DNA of 64,000 nt from Deltaproteobacteria bacterium (GTDB taxonomy: Bacteria > Myxococcota_A > UBA796 > SXON01). Within the stretch, counting starts at the first letter, position 1, and every line of letters starts with the position of its first letter. The stretch covers positions 1 to 64,000 of the forward strand of contig BJHF01000028.1 of NCBI GenBank assembly GCA_014191855.1, read 5' to 3'. Below are positions 9,108 through 16,848 of this stretch, piece by piece. Position numbers and translations under genes: made by a program. The notes beneath the pieces were generated by a model that was given only the letters and a program-made list of their open reading frames with translations, searched no databases and was not told the origin of the DNA.

Positions 9108-9467
9108 TCAGAAGTTGCTCCCCAGCGCCCCCGCGAACCCGAAGAACAGGATCGCACAGAAATACAGCGCGTAGAACAAGAACAAACAGACGAACATCGC
9201 GCCGAAGATGGTCGTTACCAGGTTCGCCACCATCGCGACGGTGGCCACCGTTTGGCCAGTGGGGGTGAGCGTGCCCTTCTGGGCCTGAAAGGAGCGATAG
9301 AGGCCGATGCACGCGATGGGGAAGGCGATCACCCAGGGGAAGCTGCACATGCACGGCGCTACGGCACCCAGGAGCGCCGACGAAACGCCGAGCCAAAGCG
9401 CGGTGAGCGCGAGCTCGTCGCCTCCGGGGTTGGTGATGTCGGCGTAGCCGTACGGATCGGCGGGCAG
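9108..9467 (-). CDS. Small DUF4190-like membrane protein, apparent CTG start
   Basis: A protein of about 119 residues with a short Pro/Tyr/Gly-rich cytosolic N-terminus (LPADPYGYAD) followed by two hydrophobic pairs around residues 20-55 and 75-110. This is the layout of DUF4190-type small membrane proteins. The first in-frame ATG (9350) would cut into the first membrane segment. The frame is open upstream, and the only plausible start restoring the whole domain is CTG at 9467. A GGGAG ribosome-binding sequence lies 5 nt before it, and the start is 1 nt after the stop of the exported protein upstream. The start is therefore inferred. Function unknown; co-transcribed with the upstream gene. 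Confidence 0.6.
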   Translation of the reverse strand: MPADPYGYADITNPGGDELALTALWLGVSSALLGAVAPCMCSFPWVIAFPIACIGLYRSFQAQKGTLTPTGQTVATVAMVANLVTTIFGAMFVCLFLFYALYFCAILFFGFAGALGSNF

Positions 9468-9468
9468 C

Positions 9469-10113
9469 TCAGCTCCCGACGGCGTACTTCACGCTGCGCG
9501 TGAACAGGAGCTCGTTCTTCCCGGCGTTGCGGAACACCTTCACCTCCAGCACGCCGCTCGGGGCGCCCACCGGGGCGAACATCCGGAAGAACTGGATCGA
9601 GGGGCCTTTGTCGGCCACCGAGTCCCGGGTGACGTTCGTGCGCGACTCGGCCACCTTCTTGCCATCCGCGTACACCTCCGCGACGAGCCAGTAGGAAACG
9701 CCGTCGAAGTCCTTCTTCGAGTTTGCGTAGAGGACCGGCATCTCAACGATCACCGCATCTTTGTCGGCAACGACGATGCTCGGGGCCCAGTTGTCGGTGA
9801 GCAGCTTGGCGCCGGCCGTGTTCACGGGCATCGCCGTTGAGGCGGGCGTTGAGCCCAGGTCGCGCTCGGAAGCGGGAATGACCGTGACCTTGGCGACCGG
9901 GGGCGGCGCCGCGGCGATGACCAGCTCGTCCTCGTCGTCGAACGACGCAGAGTCGGGAACGCCGGCATTGGCGCCCTTGGTGTCCGCCGACTTCGTGTCG
10001 GTGAAGAACTCATCGTCGTCGTCAGCGACGGCAGCGGCCGATGCGGCCGCGAGCGTATCGCTGGCGAAAGCAGAAGGGGCGATGAGCGTGCTGAGCAACA
10101 GAAGGAAGGTCAT
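9469..10113 (-). CDS. Exported protein of unknown function
   Basis: A 214-residue protein beginning MTFLLLLSTLIAPSAFAS, a clear Sec signal peptide cleaved near residue 18. Residues 30-65 are an acidic, Asp/Ala-rich low-complexity segment. From about residue 100 there is a beta-rich domain with alternating hydrophobic strands (for example IVEMPVLYANS and SYWLVAEVYADG) that could be an immunoglobulin-like sandwich. It is predicted to be periplasmic. Start chosen at ATG 10113 because the longer frame upstream is Arg/Pro-rich noise with no domain. It is divergent from the ABC permease gene across about 60 bp and is followed immediately by a small membrane protein gene. I do not recognise the family. 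Confidence 0.75.
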   Translation of the reverse strand: MTFLLLLSTLIAPSAFASDTLAAASAAAVADDDDEFFTDTKSADTKGANAGVPDSASFDDEDELVIAAAPPPVAKVTVIPASERDLGSTPASTAMPVNTAGAKLLTDNWAPSIVVADKDAVIVEMPVLYANSKKDFDGVSYWLVAEVYADGKKVAESRTNVTRDSVADKGPSIQFFRMFAPVGAPSGVLEVKVFRNAGKNELLFTRSVKYAVGS

Positions 10114-10172
10114 CACGGGCTCCGGGCCATGCTGAGGGCGGGCGCACGATAGACGGCTTTGTGGAAATGTCA

Positions 10173-11474
10173 ATGGTTGGTAACCCCTATCTGCTCGCCG
10201 ACGCGCGAGGCAGGCGCGCCGACTCGGGGGGGGCGGCGCACGTCCTTGGGCGTTTCGCGCCGGTGATCGCCGCATGCCTCGCCCTGCCGTTCCTGCGGGA
10301 CAACCTCCTCTCGTTCGCCGCGCTTTCGGGTGTTGCGCGATCCTCCGGAGCCGTGGGCGCGATGGTGCGGGTCGCCTTGTTGCTCGCGGCGGTCCTGGCG
10401 TTGCGCGCCTACGACCTGGTCGTGCGCGGACCCGATCGCGGCGTGGTGGACCTGCATCCGATGCGGGCCACAGCCTATGTGCGGGCGCGGCTCCTGCGGG
10501 CGCTGCGCGAGGGCGCCCCGACCGCTCTGGCCGCGGGTGTGGTGCTGCTACCCGTATGGCCCGACCTACCCACGCTGTTGGGGGGCGTGGCGCTACTTCT
10601 CGGCGCCTGGGCATCCGGCGTGGGGATGGGGGTCGGCGTGAACCTCGCCGCTCCCACCCTCGGCGCGGACCCCCGCTTCGCCGACGCGCTGGACGTCGTT
10701 CGGGGCCAGAACCCACGTGCGCAGGCGGCTTTGGTGTGGGCACCGGCGGTCACGCTCGCCGCCGTTGGTTTGGCCCTGGTCGCCGCTGCCGGGGGTCTCG
10801 ACTCGGGGCTCAGGGGGAATTCATTCGGATACTTCGCGTTGAGCTTGCCTTTTGTCGTCGCGGTGTTCGGGGCGCGGCTCGCCTTCGTGTCGGGCGACAC
10901 GCTGGCGCGGATCCCGGCGGTGCTTGGTGAAGTGGACGCCGCCTATGCGGCGGTCGAAGACGCGGAAGAGGGCCGCCGCGTGTACCTTGAGTGGATCGTT
11001 CCGAGGCTGCCCGCGACGCTCCGCCCGGAGGTGCTCCGGGTGCTGCGTCACGGCTGGCGCGCGGAGCGGACGTGGCTGAGCGCGAGCTTCCTGGCGGCCG
11101 CCGTCGCCGCGGCGGCGGGATGGTCGTCCAGCCCCGAGGCCGCCTCGCGCCTGGTCGGCGCCGGAGGCCTCGCGGCGGTGGGCATCGGGCTCCTGGGCGC
11201 GCGGCTGCGGGCGGGCGATCCAGCATGGCTCTCGCGGCTGTTCCCCACATCGAACGCACGGTTCGCTTCGCTCATCGTTACGTTTGCCTGGGTGCAGCCT
11301 GTTTCCCTGGCAGGGGTCGCGACGCTGCTCGTGCGCCAGGGAACGCCAGCCGGCGGCGCCTGCCTGCGGCTGGAAGCTGTTGCGTTCGCGGCCGCCGCGC
11401 TGGGGGCCACGCTCCCTGTGAGCGGCTATGTGCCGGCGGCGCTCATCGTATGGGCGGTGGGGGTGTGGGCGTGA
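10173..11474 (+). CDS. ABC-2-like multi-pass membrane permease
   Basis: A very hydrophobic protein of about 433 residues with roughly ten predicted membrane segments, Ala/Val/Leu-rich, separated by short Arg-rich cytosolic loops. It ends at the TGA that overlaps the GTG of an ABC ATPase (GTGA), so the pair should form one transporter or exporter. The sequence does not match a permease subfamily I can name; the assignment rests on topology and coupling to the ATPase. Starts at 10161 (GTG), 10167 and 10173 (ATG) are all possible. The last has the best upstream GGA spacing. Cargo unknown. Confidence 0.72.
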   Translation: MVGNPYLLADARGRRADSGGAAHVLGRFAPVIAACLALPFLRDNLLSFAALSGVARSSGAVGAMVRVALLLAAVLALRAYDLVVRGPDRGVVDLHPMRATAYVRARLLRALREGAPTALAAGVVLLPVWPDLPTLLGGVALLLGAWASGVGMGVGVNLAAPTLGADPRFADALDVVRGQNPRAQAALVWAPAVTLAAVGLALVAAAGGLDSGLRGNSFGYFALSLPFVVAVFGARLAFVSGDTLARIPAVLGEVDAAYAAVEDAEEGRRVYLEWIVPRLPATLRPEVLRVLRHGWRAERTWLSASFLAAAVAAAAGWSSSPEAASRLVGAGGLAAVGIGLLGARLRAGDPAWLSRLFPTSNARFASLIVTFAWVQPVSLAGVATLLVRQGTPAGGACLRLEAVAFAAAALGATLPVSGYVPAALIVWAVGVWA

Positions 11475-12157
11475 TCGTGGCGGAGAACGTGGTGAAGCGC
11501 TTCGGGCGTACGGTGGCGCTGGCCGGCGTGTCGCTCCGGGTCCGCGCCGGTGAGCGGGTGGCGCTGCTGGGACACAACGGCGCCGGGAAAAGCACGCTGA
11601 TGAAGATGCTGGCGGGCCAGCTTCTCCCCGGCGAAGGTCGTATCTTGCTCGCCGGCGTCGATGTCGCCGCGGAGCCGAACCGGGCCCGCGAGGGGCTGGG
11701 GTACGTGCCCGAGGAGCCCGCGATGTGGGACTACCTCAGCGCGCGCGAATGCCTGGAGTTCGTGGTCGGGGTGCGGGGGAGGGGAGACGTCGATGCGGCG
11801 CTCGCGCTCACCGGTCTCGGTGCAGACGCCGAGCGGCTCGTGCGCGAGTACAGCCAGGGGATGCGCCGAAAAGTGGCGATCGCCGCAGCCCTGGTATCGG
11901 AGCCCCCGGTCCTGGTGCTCGACGAGGCGCTCAACGGGCTCGACCCGCCGAGCGCGCTCGTGGTCGTGGACGAGCTCAACCGGCGCGCGCGCGCCGGCGT
12001 GGCGGTGCTGCTGTCCACGCACGTGATCGACCTGGTGCCGCGCGTCGCCGACCGGGTGGTGGTGCTCAGGGCCGGAAAAGTGGAGTTGGACGTGGCGGTT
12101 GCGGAGCTCGGCGCCGATGGCCTCTCACGCGTGTTCCGCGCCGCGCAGAGCGCGTAG
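11471..12157 (+). CDS. ABC transporter ATP-binding protein
   Basis: A 228-residue single nucleotide-binding domain. Walker A is GHNGAGKST (about 37-45). The ABC signature is degenerate, YSQGMRRK (about 132-139), with SQG in place of SGG. Walker B is VLVLDEALNGLDPP and the switch histidine lies in STHV. The QGMRRK form is common in ABC-2 export systems such as Nod, CcmA-like and gliding exporters. GTG start overlaps the permease stop by 4 bp, showing translational coupling. The last 33 bp overlap the 3' end of the convergent hydrolase gene. It powers the membrane partner upstream; the substrate is not evident. Confidence 0.92.
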   Translation: MIVAENVVKRFGRTVALAGVSLRVRAGERVALLGHNGAGKSTLMKMLAGQLLPGEGRILLAGVDVAAEPNRAREGLGYVPEEPAMWDYLSARECLEFVVGVRGRGDVDAALALTGLGADAERLVREYSQGMRRKVAIAAALVSEPPVLVLDEALNGLDPPSALVVVDELNRRARAGVAVLLSTHVIDLVPRVADRVVVLRAGKVELDVAVAELGADGLSRVFRAAQSA

Positions 12158-12982
12158 CTTCGCGAGGATCGCCGCGTTCGCGGCCCGGGGGCCGCCCGCG
12201 ATCCAGTGCGGGCGCTCCGGCCGCTCGCCACGAGGGTGATCGTTGAGCTGAAACCAGGGTAGTTTGCCGGCTGCCGCCGCGGTGATCATGCGTCGCGAAT
12301 GGCGGAGCTCGTCCGGCTGGGCGTGGTCGGGGAAGGCTTGCAGGCGCACGTAGCCGCAGTGCAGCGCCGGCACCCCGCGCACGGCTTCCCGTGGCCGCCA
12401 CCACGCCTCATCGTTCAGCGTGTGTCCGGCTGCGGGCACCAGCATGGTCCCCCCCGCCGTGATGATCTCTCGATCGCACGGGCCTTCCCAGTCTACGAGC
12501 CAGTCCACGGGCAGCGAAGCCCCGTCCCCGGTCAACGCGCCCACGGCGGCCGCGATCCCGAGCGAGAGCGCGAGCACGCCCACGCGGCCGGTGCACGAGG
12601 GGTGCGCGGCGAGCGCGCGGATCGCAACGCGCAGGTCATCCTGGTGTTCGGCACCGCCGAAGTCTTCTTCCCCCCAGCTCCCGCCGCGCCCGGCCGGGTC
12701 GTGGATGAGCACGGTGTACCCCAGCGCCGCGATCTCCATCGCGTTTACCACCGCAACGGTGCCGAGCAGCGCGTCGATACCCTGGTGAATCGCGGGAGAG
12801 ACCACCACCCCCGGGTGGCGCCCGCCCCCGCTCGGACGAATCCGGCGCGCAACGAGGCGATACCCCGCCGTCGAGGTGAGCTCCACGTCCTCGACGACGA
12901 GCTTGTTGCGCTGGCCGAAGCCCCGCAGGGTGCGAACGGCGGCGGTGCTTCGCCAGGACAAAGCGCGGAGAACGGGGTGCAT
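12125..12982 (-). CDS. Alpha/beta hydrolase family protein
   Basis: A 285-residue hydrolase-fold protein. After an N-terminal strand region (VELTSTAGYRLVARRI) comes the oxyanion-loop segment VVVSPAIHQG, then IHDPAGRGGS, and the nucleophile elbow VGVLALSLG, which gives Ser in an A-x-S-x-G form near residue 155. A C-terminal histidine is expected in the NDHPRGE or PHWIAGG segments. This resembles prolyl-oligopeptidase/dienelactone-hydrolase-like esterases, but the substrate is not predictable. ATG 12982 lies 8 bp after the CotH-type gene, so it is the last gene of that operon. Its 3' end overlaps the convergent ABC ATPase gene by 33 bp. No signal peptide is obvious, so it is probably cytosolic. 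Confidence 0.75.
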   Translation of the reverse strand: MHPVLRALSWRSTAAVRTLRGFGQRNKLVVEDVELTSTAGYRLVARRIRPSGGGRHPGVVVSPAIHQGIDALLGTVAVVNAMEIAALGYTVLIHDPAGRGGSWGEEDFGGAEHQDDLRVAIRALAAHPSCTGRVGVLALSLGIAAAVGALTGDGASLPVDWLVDWEGPCDREIITAGGTMLVPAAGHTLNDEAWWRPREAVRGVPALHCGYVRLQAFPDHAQPDELRHSRRMITAAAAGKLPWFQLNDHPRGERPERPHWIAGGPRAANAAILAKLRALRGAEHA

Positions 12983-12990
12983 GGCGAACG

Positions 12991-14217
12991 TCAGGGGGAG
13001 TGGGTGGCAACCCAGGCGTCGAGGTAAGCGCGGCGCGCGACCACGTAGGACTGGAGGTCGGCGAGGTAATACGCGTAGGTGTCGTCGTCGTAGTATCGGT
13101 ACGGATCGATGCTGCCCCACGGCTCCGTCTGCTCGACCATCTGCGCGAGCGCCGCGACCATCTCGTCGCCCCCGTAGAGCGGCACCATCTCGGCGATCCG
13201 GGCCTCATATCGGGCTTCCCACTCGGGATCGGCGAGGAGGTAGGCCATGTGCGGCGTCACGCTCGGGTACCACAGCGCGGTCGGGTCCATCGTCGGATCG
13301 GCCACCCAGTCAAAGGTGCCATCCTTGTCCCATGGAACCCAGAGAAAGCCGCGGTCGGGGTGGTCGTAGAGGTAGTAGTTGTGGCCGCAACACCAGTAGC
13401 CGTCGCCATCCGGTAAGATCGCTTCGGCGGCCCACTCTGTGAGCCACTGGTCCGCATCGCCCATGGTCGTCGTCACCGCGGGGTCGTATGTGGCCCAGAA
13501 GTCGCTGATGCGGCTGTAGTCCACCTCTTCGTCTTCGTGGTTGTCGAGCACGGTGCCGTACTTCCAGAGGTCGCCGTCGGCGTCGTCCTTTCCGAAGTTG
13601 CGCTCAAGGAACTCGTGGTCGAGCTCCTCCATGTGGGCGTACAACCCAAAATAGTCGCCGTTCACGTACAGCAGCGCGCTGTTGGTGCAGGCCCCCGGCA
13701 ACCCCGCGCGCAGCAAATACCAGTTCGCGAGCCGGTTCTTGAGCACCGTCGGCTCGTAGTAGGGGGAGTCCAGTGCGATCTTCCGGAGCCCGTGCACGCG
13801 CGCCTCTTCGTCCACCTCGTTGAACGCGACGACGAACTGCATCTTGTCGCCGACCCAGCAGCAGCCGTTGTTCCCTTTCAGGCGGATCTGCGCATCGGGG
13901 ATCACCTCGTCGTTCACCGTGAGCAGGGTGATTGGGAAGTAGTCCTTCGTCCCATCGGATGTGCGCCACTCCGTTTCGAGGCGGTGCCAGTCGCCCTCGT
14001 CGATGGTCACGTCGTAGACCACCAGCGTGTCCTGGTCGAACAGGTCGCTGCAGCCAAAGTCGTCCGGCTCGGGCTCCGCGGTGTCCCCCGTTTCCTCCGT
14101 TTCTTCCTCCGTGTCCCCGTCACCGGGCAGGTCGCTCGCCGCAGTGTCGACAGGCGCCGTGCCTGGCGCGCTCGATTCTTCCGTTCCCATGCATCCAAGC
14201 AGCAGGGCAACGATCAC
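12991..14217 (-). CDS. CotH-type kinase lipoprotein
   Basis: A 408-residue lipoprotein with the lipobox LLLGC at residues 5-9 and then an acidic linker rich in Asp, Thr and Glu (about 12-55). The rest matches the CotH family of atypical secreted protein kinases. Conserved segments include IRLKGN near 113, a GDK segment, the RLANWYLLR and VNGDYFGLYAHMEE helices, the nucleotide-site HNYYLY near 283 and PWDKDGTFDW near 299, which carries the metal-binding aspartates. A pair of adjacent cysteines precedes HNYYLY (WCCGHN) and another precedes the GDK (NGCCWVGDK), which might form disulfides. The GTG start overlaps the upstream gene's stop (GTGA). It presumably phosphorylates secreted or surface proteins; the activity is inferred from the family. 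Confidence 0.88.
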   Translation of the reverse strand: MIVALLLGCMGTEESSAPGTAPVDTAASDLPGDGDTEEETEETGDTAEPEPDDFGCSDLFDQDTLVVYDVTIDEGDWHRLETEWRTSDGTKDYFPITLLTVNDEVIPDAQIRLKGNNGCCWVGDKMQFVVAFNEVDEEARVHGLRKIALDSPYYEPTVLKNRLANWYLLRAGLPGACTNSALLYVNGDYFGLYAHMEELDHEFLERNFGKDDADGDLWKYGTVLDNHEDEEVDYSRISDFWATYDPAVTTTMGDADQWLTEWAAEAILPDGDGYWCCGHNYYLYDHPDRGFLWVPWDKDGTFDWVADPTMDPTALWYPSVTPHMAYLLADPEWEARYEARIAEMVPLYGGDEMVAALAQMVEQTEPWGSIDPYRYYDDDTYAYYLADLQSYVVARRAYLDAWVATHSP

Positions 14218-15512
14218 AGCGCCACGCTCGTGGAGTGCACTGCGAGCCGGTAAAACGCACCTTCACCGCTCGTACTACCGCCCCCCCCGCTCACTCGCAC
14301 GCTGTACGCCCCGGCCGGAACCTTCGCGCTCGTCTGCACCTTCGGGTCCACGCCTCCCTCCGCGGCTCCGCTCGCCACGATCACGCCGTCCTGCCAGATC
14401 GAAACATCGGCCACGAGCAGGCTCCCGTAGCTCAGCGCGCCGAAGCTGATGGTGATGTAACCCTCGTCTGTCGTGGTGAATTCGTAGCCGTCCACGTCGC
14501 CTTCCTCGCCGATTCGCCCTTCGGCGTAGTCGGCGAACCAGAAGCCCGCGTCGGGCTCCTGGTCCACGAGGGTGAGCGCCATCCCTTCGCCCTCAAGGTC
14601 GTTCGGCTCCACCTCGCGGGTGTTTCCGTACCCAGCCTCGGCGTTCGCCACGAACACCCACATGCCCTGGGCCGGCCCGCTCCCCAGACTGCTGTCCTCC
14701 ACCCCCAGGATGTACTCGGTGCCGGGCGGGGAGATGAGCTGCCGACCGTCGCTGGGCGCGACGGTCGCGGCGCGGAGCACGGGCTCCGCATCGGAATTAT
14801 AGACCTCAATCGAGGGCTGATACCCGCTGGACTCGATGTGCTCCGCCGCCGCAAACGTGAGTGCGCCGTCGCTGTGTCCAAGCACCAGCTTCACAAAGTC
14901 CTGGTCGCCCACGGTCTCGGCGAGCACCGGGATCGCGTACCAGGAGTTCTCCGTCTCCATCCCGTAGCTCAAGCCTACCGAGAGCACGCTGTCCGGCTCC
15001 TCGGGAACCTGCGAGGGCGAGAGCACGGTGAGCGTGTACCCGGTGGACTCGACGTTGCTGTGCCCGATCTCGAAGGTGCTCTTGTCCTGCACCGTGACGT
15101 AATAGCTCCCATCGGCGGGGAAGAAGCCGAAGCAAACGGTATCGTAGGTGCCGACGTCCCCCACCGGGTGGTCGTCTTCCCAGGCGATGCGGGTGAGGTC
15201 GCTCTTGAACACCTCCACCACCGTGTCGAGGGACTCCTCCGACGCATTCTCGTCGTCGTTCACCACCTGGACGCGGAATTGCTGGCCTGCAGCGCCGGTG
15301 ATCTGGTACCAGTCCACGTCGGTGTCGTGGATCGTGTCGCTGGCCTCTTCGTCGAGCGCGAGGGCGATGGCGTGCTCGGGGTCGTCCGCATCGTCGGGGG
15401 GGCTCGTGTCGGTGTCCGTGTCGTCCGTGCCGCCGTCGTCGGTCGAGTCGGTGGCCGGATCGGTAGAAAAGCACCCGCCGAGGGCGAGGAGCAGGATGGT
15501 CAAGCTGCGCAT
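14214..15512 (-). CDS. Lipoprotein with PPC-like beta domains
   Basis: A 432-residue lipoprotein: signal peptide MRSLTILLLALGGC with the lipobox ending at Cys14, then an Asp/Thr-rich linker (about 18-42). Two segments read like bacterial pre-peptidase C-terminal (PPC) beta-sandwiches: DTDVDWYQITGAAGQQFRV near residue 63 and GDVDGYEFTT near residue 350, each with the D-x-D-x-Y/F pattern that precedes the second strand. The middle (150-320) is beta-rich with no identified domain. It lacks a protease domain, so the PPC units are likely adhesion or stability modules. It is the first gene of a coupled operon with CotH and a hydrolase, and is divergent from trpS across 73 bp. It could be a target of the kinase; that is inference. 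Confidence 0.78.
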   Translation of the reverse strand: MRSLTILLLALGGCFSTDPATDSTDDGGTDDTDTDTSPPDDADDPEHAIALALDEEASDTIHDTDVDWYQITGAAGQQFRVQVVNDDENASEESLDTVVEVFKSDLTRIAWEDDHPVGDVGTYDTVCFGFFPADGSYYVTVQDKSTFEIGHSNVESTGYTLTVLSPSQVPEEPDSVLSVGLSYGMETENSWYAIPVLAETVGDQDFVKLVLGHSDGALTFAAAEHIESSGYQPSIEVYNSDAEPVLRAATVAPSDGRQLISPPGTEYILGVEDSSLGSGPAQGMWVFVANAEAGYGNTREVEPNDLEGEGMALTLVDQEPDAGFWFADYAEGRIGEEGDVDGYEFTTTDEGYITISFGALSYGSLLVADVSIWQDGVIVASGAAEGGVDPKVQTSAKVPAGAYSVRVSGGGGSTSGEGAFYRLAVHSTSVAL

Positions 15513-15585
15513 CGCGCGAGTATACCCATGGAAATGGTGTGCGGGGGCTTGTCGCGGCGAGGCTCGGTGCCTACTCCCGCCGCCC

Positions 15586-16572
15586 ATGCGCGCCCTGACT
15601 GGAATCAAGCCCACCGCGATGCCGCACATCGGCAATCTCCTCGGGATGATCGAGCCCGCGCTCCGGCTGCAAGATCAGCACGAAGCCTACTACTTCATCG
15701 CAGACTACCATGCGCTCACGACGCTTCACGATCGCGAGCGGATGTCGCAGTACACCCGGGAGGTTGCGGCCACGTGGCTGGCCCTCGGCCTCGACCCGCG
15801 GCGCACCGCCCTGTTCGCCCAGTCCGATGTCCCTGAGGTAACGGAGCTGGCCTGGTTGCTCGCGTGCGTCACCGGAATTGGAGGATTAGAGCGCGCGCAC
15901 GCCTATAAGTCGGCGCAGGCGGATGGTCGGGACATCAACGTCGCTACCTTCCTCTACCCCGTGCTCATGGCGGCCGACATCCTGATCTACGACAGCAATC
16001 TGGTGCCCGTGGGGCGCGATCAGAAGCAGCACGTGGAGATGGCGCGCGACATGGCGGCGGCGTTCAACAGCCGCTTCGGTGAGGTTTTTGTGCTTCCCGA
16101 GCCGCTGATCCGCGATGATGTGGCCACCATCCCCGGCCTCGACGGCCGGAAGATGTCGAAGTCGTACGCGAACACCATCGAGGTGTGGTTGCCGCAGAAG
16201 GCGCTGCGCAAGAAGTTGATGGGGATCGTTACGGACTCCAAGGGCGTAGACGACGTGAAGGACCCGGACACCTGCAACGTGTTCGGGCTCTACAAGCACT
16301 TCGCCAGCCCGGCCCAGCAGGCGGCGCTCGCCGCGCGCTATCGGGCGCCGGGCCTCGGCTACGGCCACGCGAAACAGGAGCTGTTCGAGGTGATGGACGC
16401 GCGCTTCGCCCCGGCGCGCGAGCGCTACGACGCGCTGATGGCCGATGGAGCGGAGATCGAGGCGGTGCTCCTCGACGGGGCTCGTCGGGCTCGAACGGTC
16501 GCTTCTGGCGTTCTCACCCGCGCCCGTACCGCCGTGGGCTTGGGTGCCGCGCCGCGCGCGCCGATCCTTTGA
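15586..16572 (+). CDS. trpS: Tryptophanyl-tRNA synthetase
   Basis: A 328-residue class I aminoacyl-tRNA synthetase that charges tRNA-Trp. The N-terminal nucleotide-binding segment is TGIKPTAMPHIGN, with PHIGN as the HIGH-equivalent motif. The tryptophan pocket region has DYHALTT and the ATP site has VGRDQKQHVEMARD. The second signature GRKMSKSYANTI lies near residue 188. Length matches compact bacterial TrpRS. ATG 15586 aligns with the family N-terminus; the frame stays open upstream over the divergent lipoprotein gene but has no homology there. The gene stands alone, 276 bp before a sigma factor gene. Confidence 0.96.
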   Translation: MRALTGIKPTAMPHIGNLLGMIEPALRLQDQHEAYYFIADYHALTTLHDRERMSQYTREVAATWLALGLDPRRTALFAQSDVPEVTELAWLLACVTGIGGLERAHAYKSAQADGRDINVATFLYPVLMAADILIYDSNLVPVGRDQKQHVEMARDMAAAFNSRFGEVFVLPEPLIRDDVATIPGLDGRKMSKSYANTIEVWLPQKALRKKLMGIVTDSKGVDDVKDPDTCNVFGLYKHFASPAQQAALAARYRAPGLGYGHAKQELFEVMDARFAPARERYDALMADGAEIEAVLLDGARRARTVASGVLTRARTAVGLGAAPRAPIL

Positions 16573-16654
16573 TGGCTCCCCCTTGCGCCCCGCAACTATC
16601 CGCGGTGTGCAAAAATGGTGCAAGGATGTCCGATGCAAGGGTATCGAATGGCTC

Positions 16655-16698
16655 TTGACACTTTCTTGACAATCTTCATCTCCGGATGCCCCTATTAA
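16655..16698 (+). promoter_or_regulatory. Tandem TTGACA hexamers upstream of the sigma factor gene
   Basis: TTGACA occurs at 16655-16660 and again at 16666-16671, exactly 11 bp apart, so both copies lie on the same face of the helix. TATTAA at 16693-16698 is the nearest -10-like hexamer, but it is 21 bp from the second copy, longer than the usual 16-19. The local sequence is AT-richer than its surroundings. It may be a promoter, alternate promoters, or a direct-repeat regulator site for the gene at 16849. The remaining 16573-16848 sequence shows no gene. Confidence 0.35.
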
Positions 16699-16848
16699 CG
16701 GCGGCCAGGGCTTCGCATCGTGGCCCCTCCACCGCCCGCTTCGCCGGGAATAAACCTTTCGCCCGGCGCGATTCACGCCCTCCCGGCCGCCTCCACCCCG
16801 GCCACACTCCGCACCCGCCTGTTTCCAATCTCGCATCCCAGGTGATCC

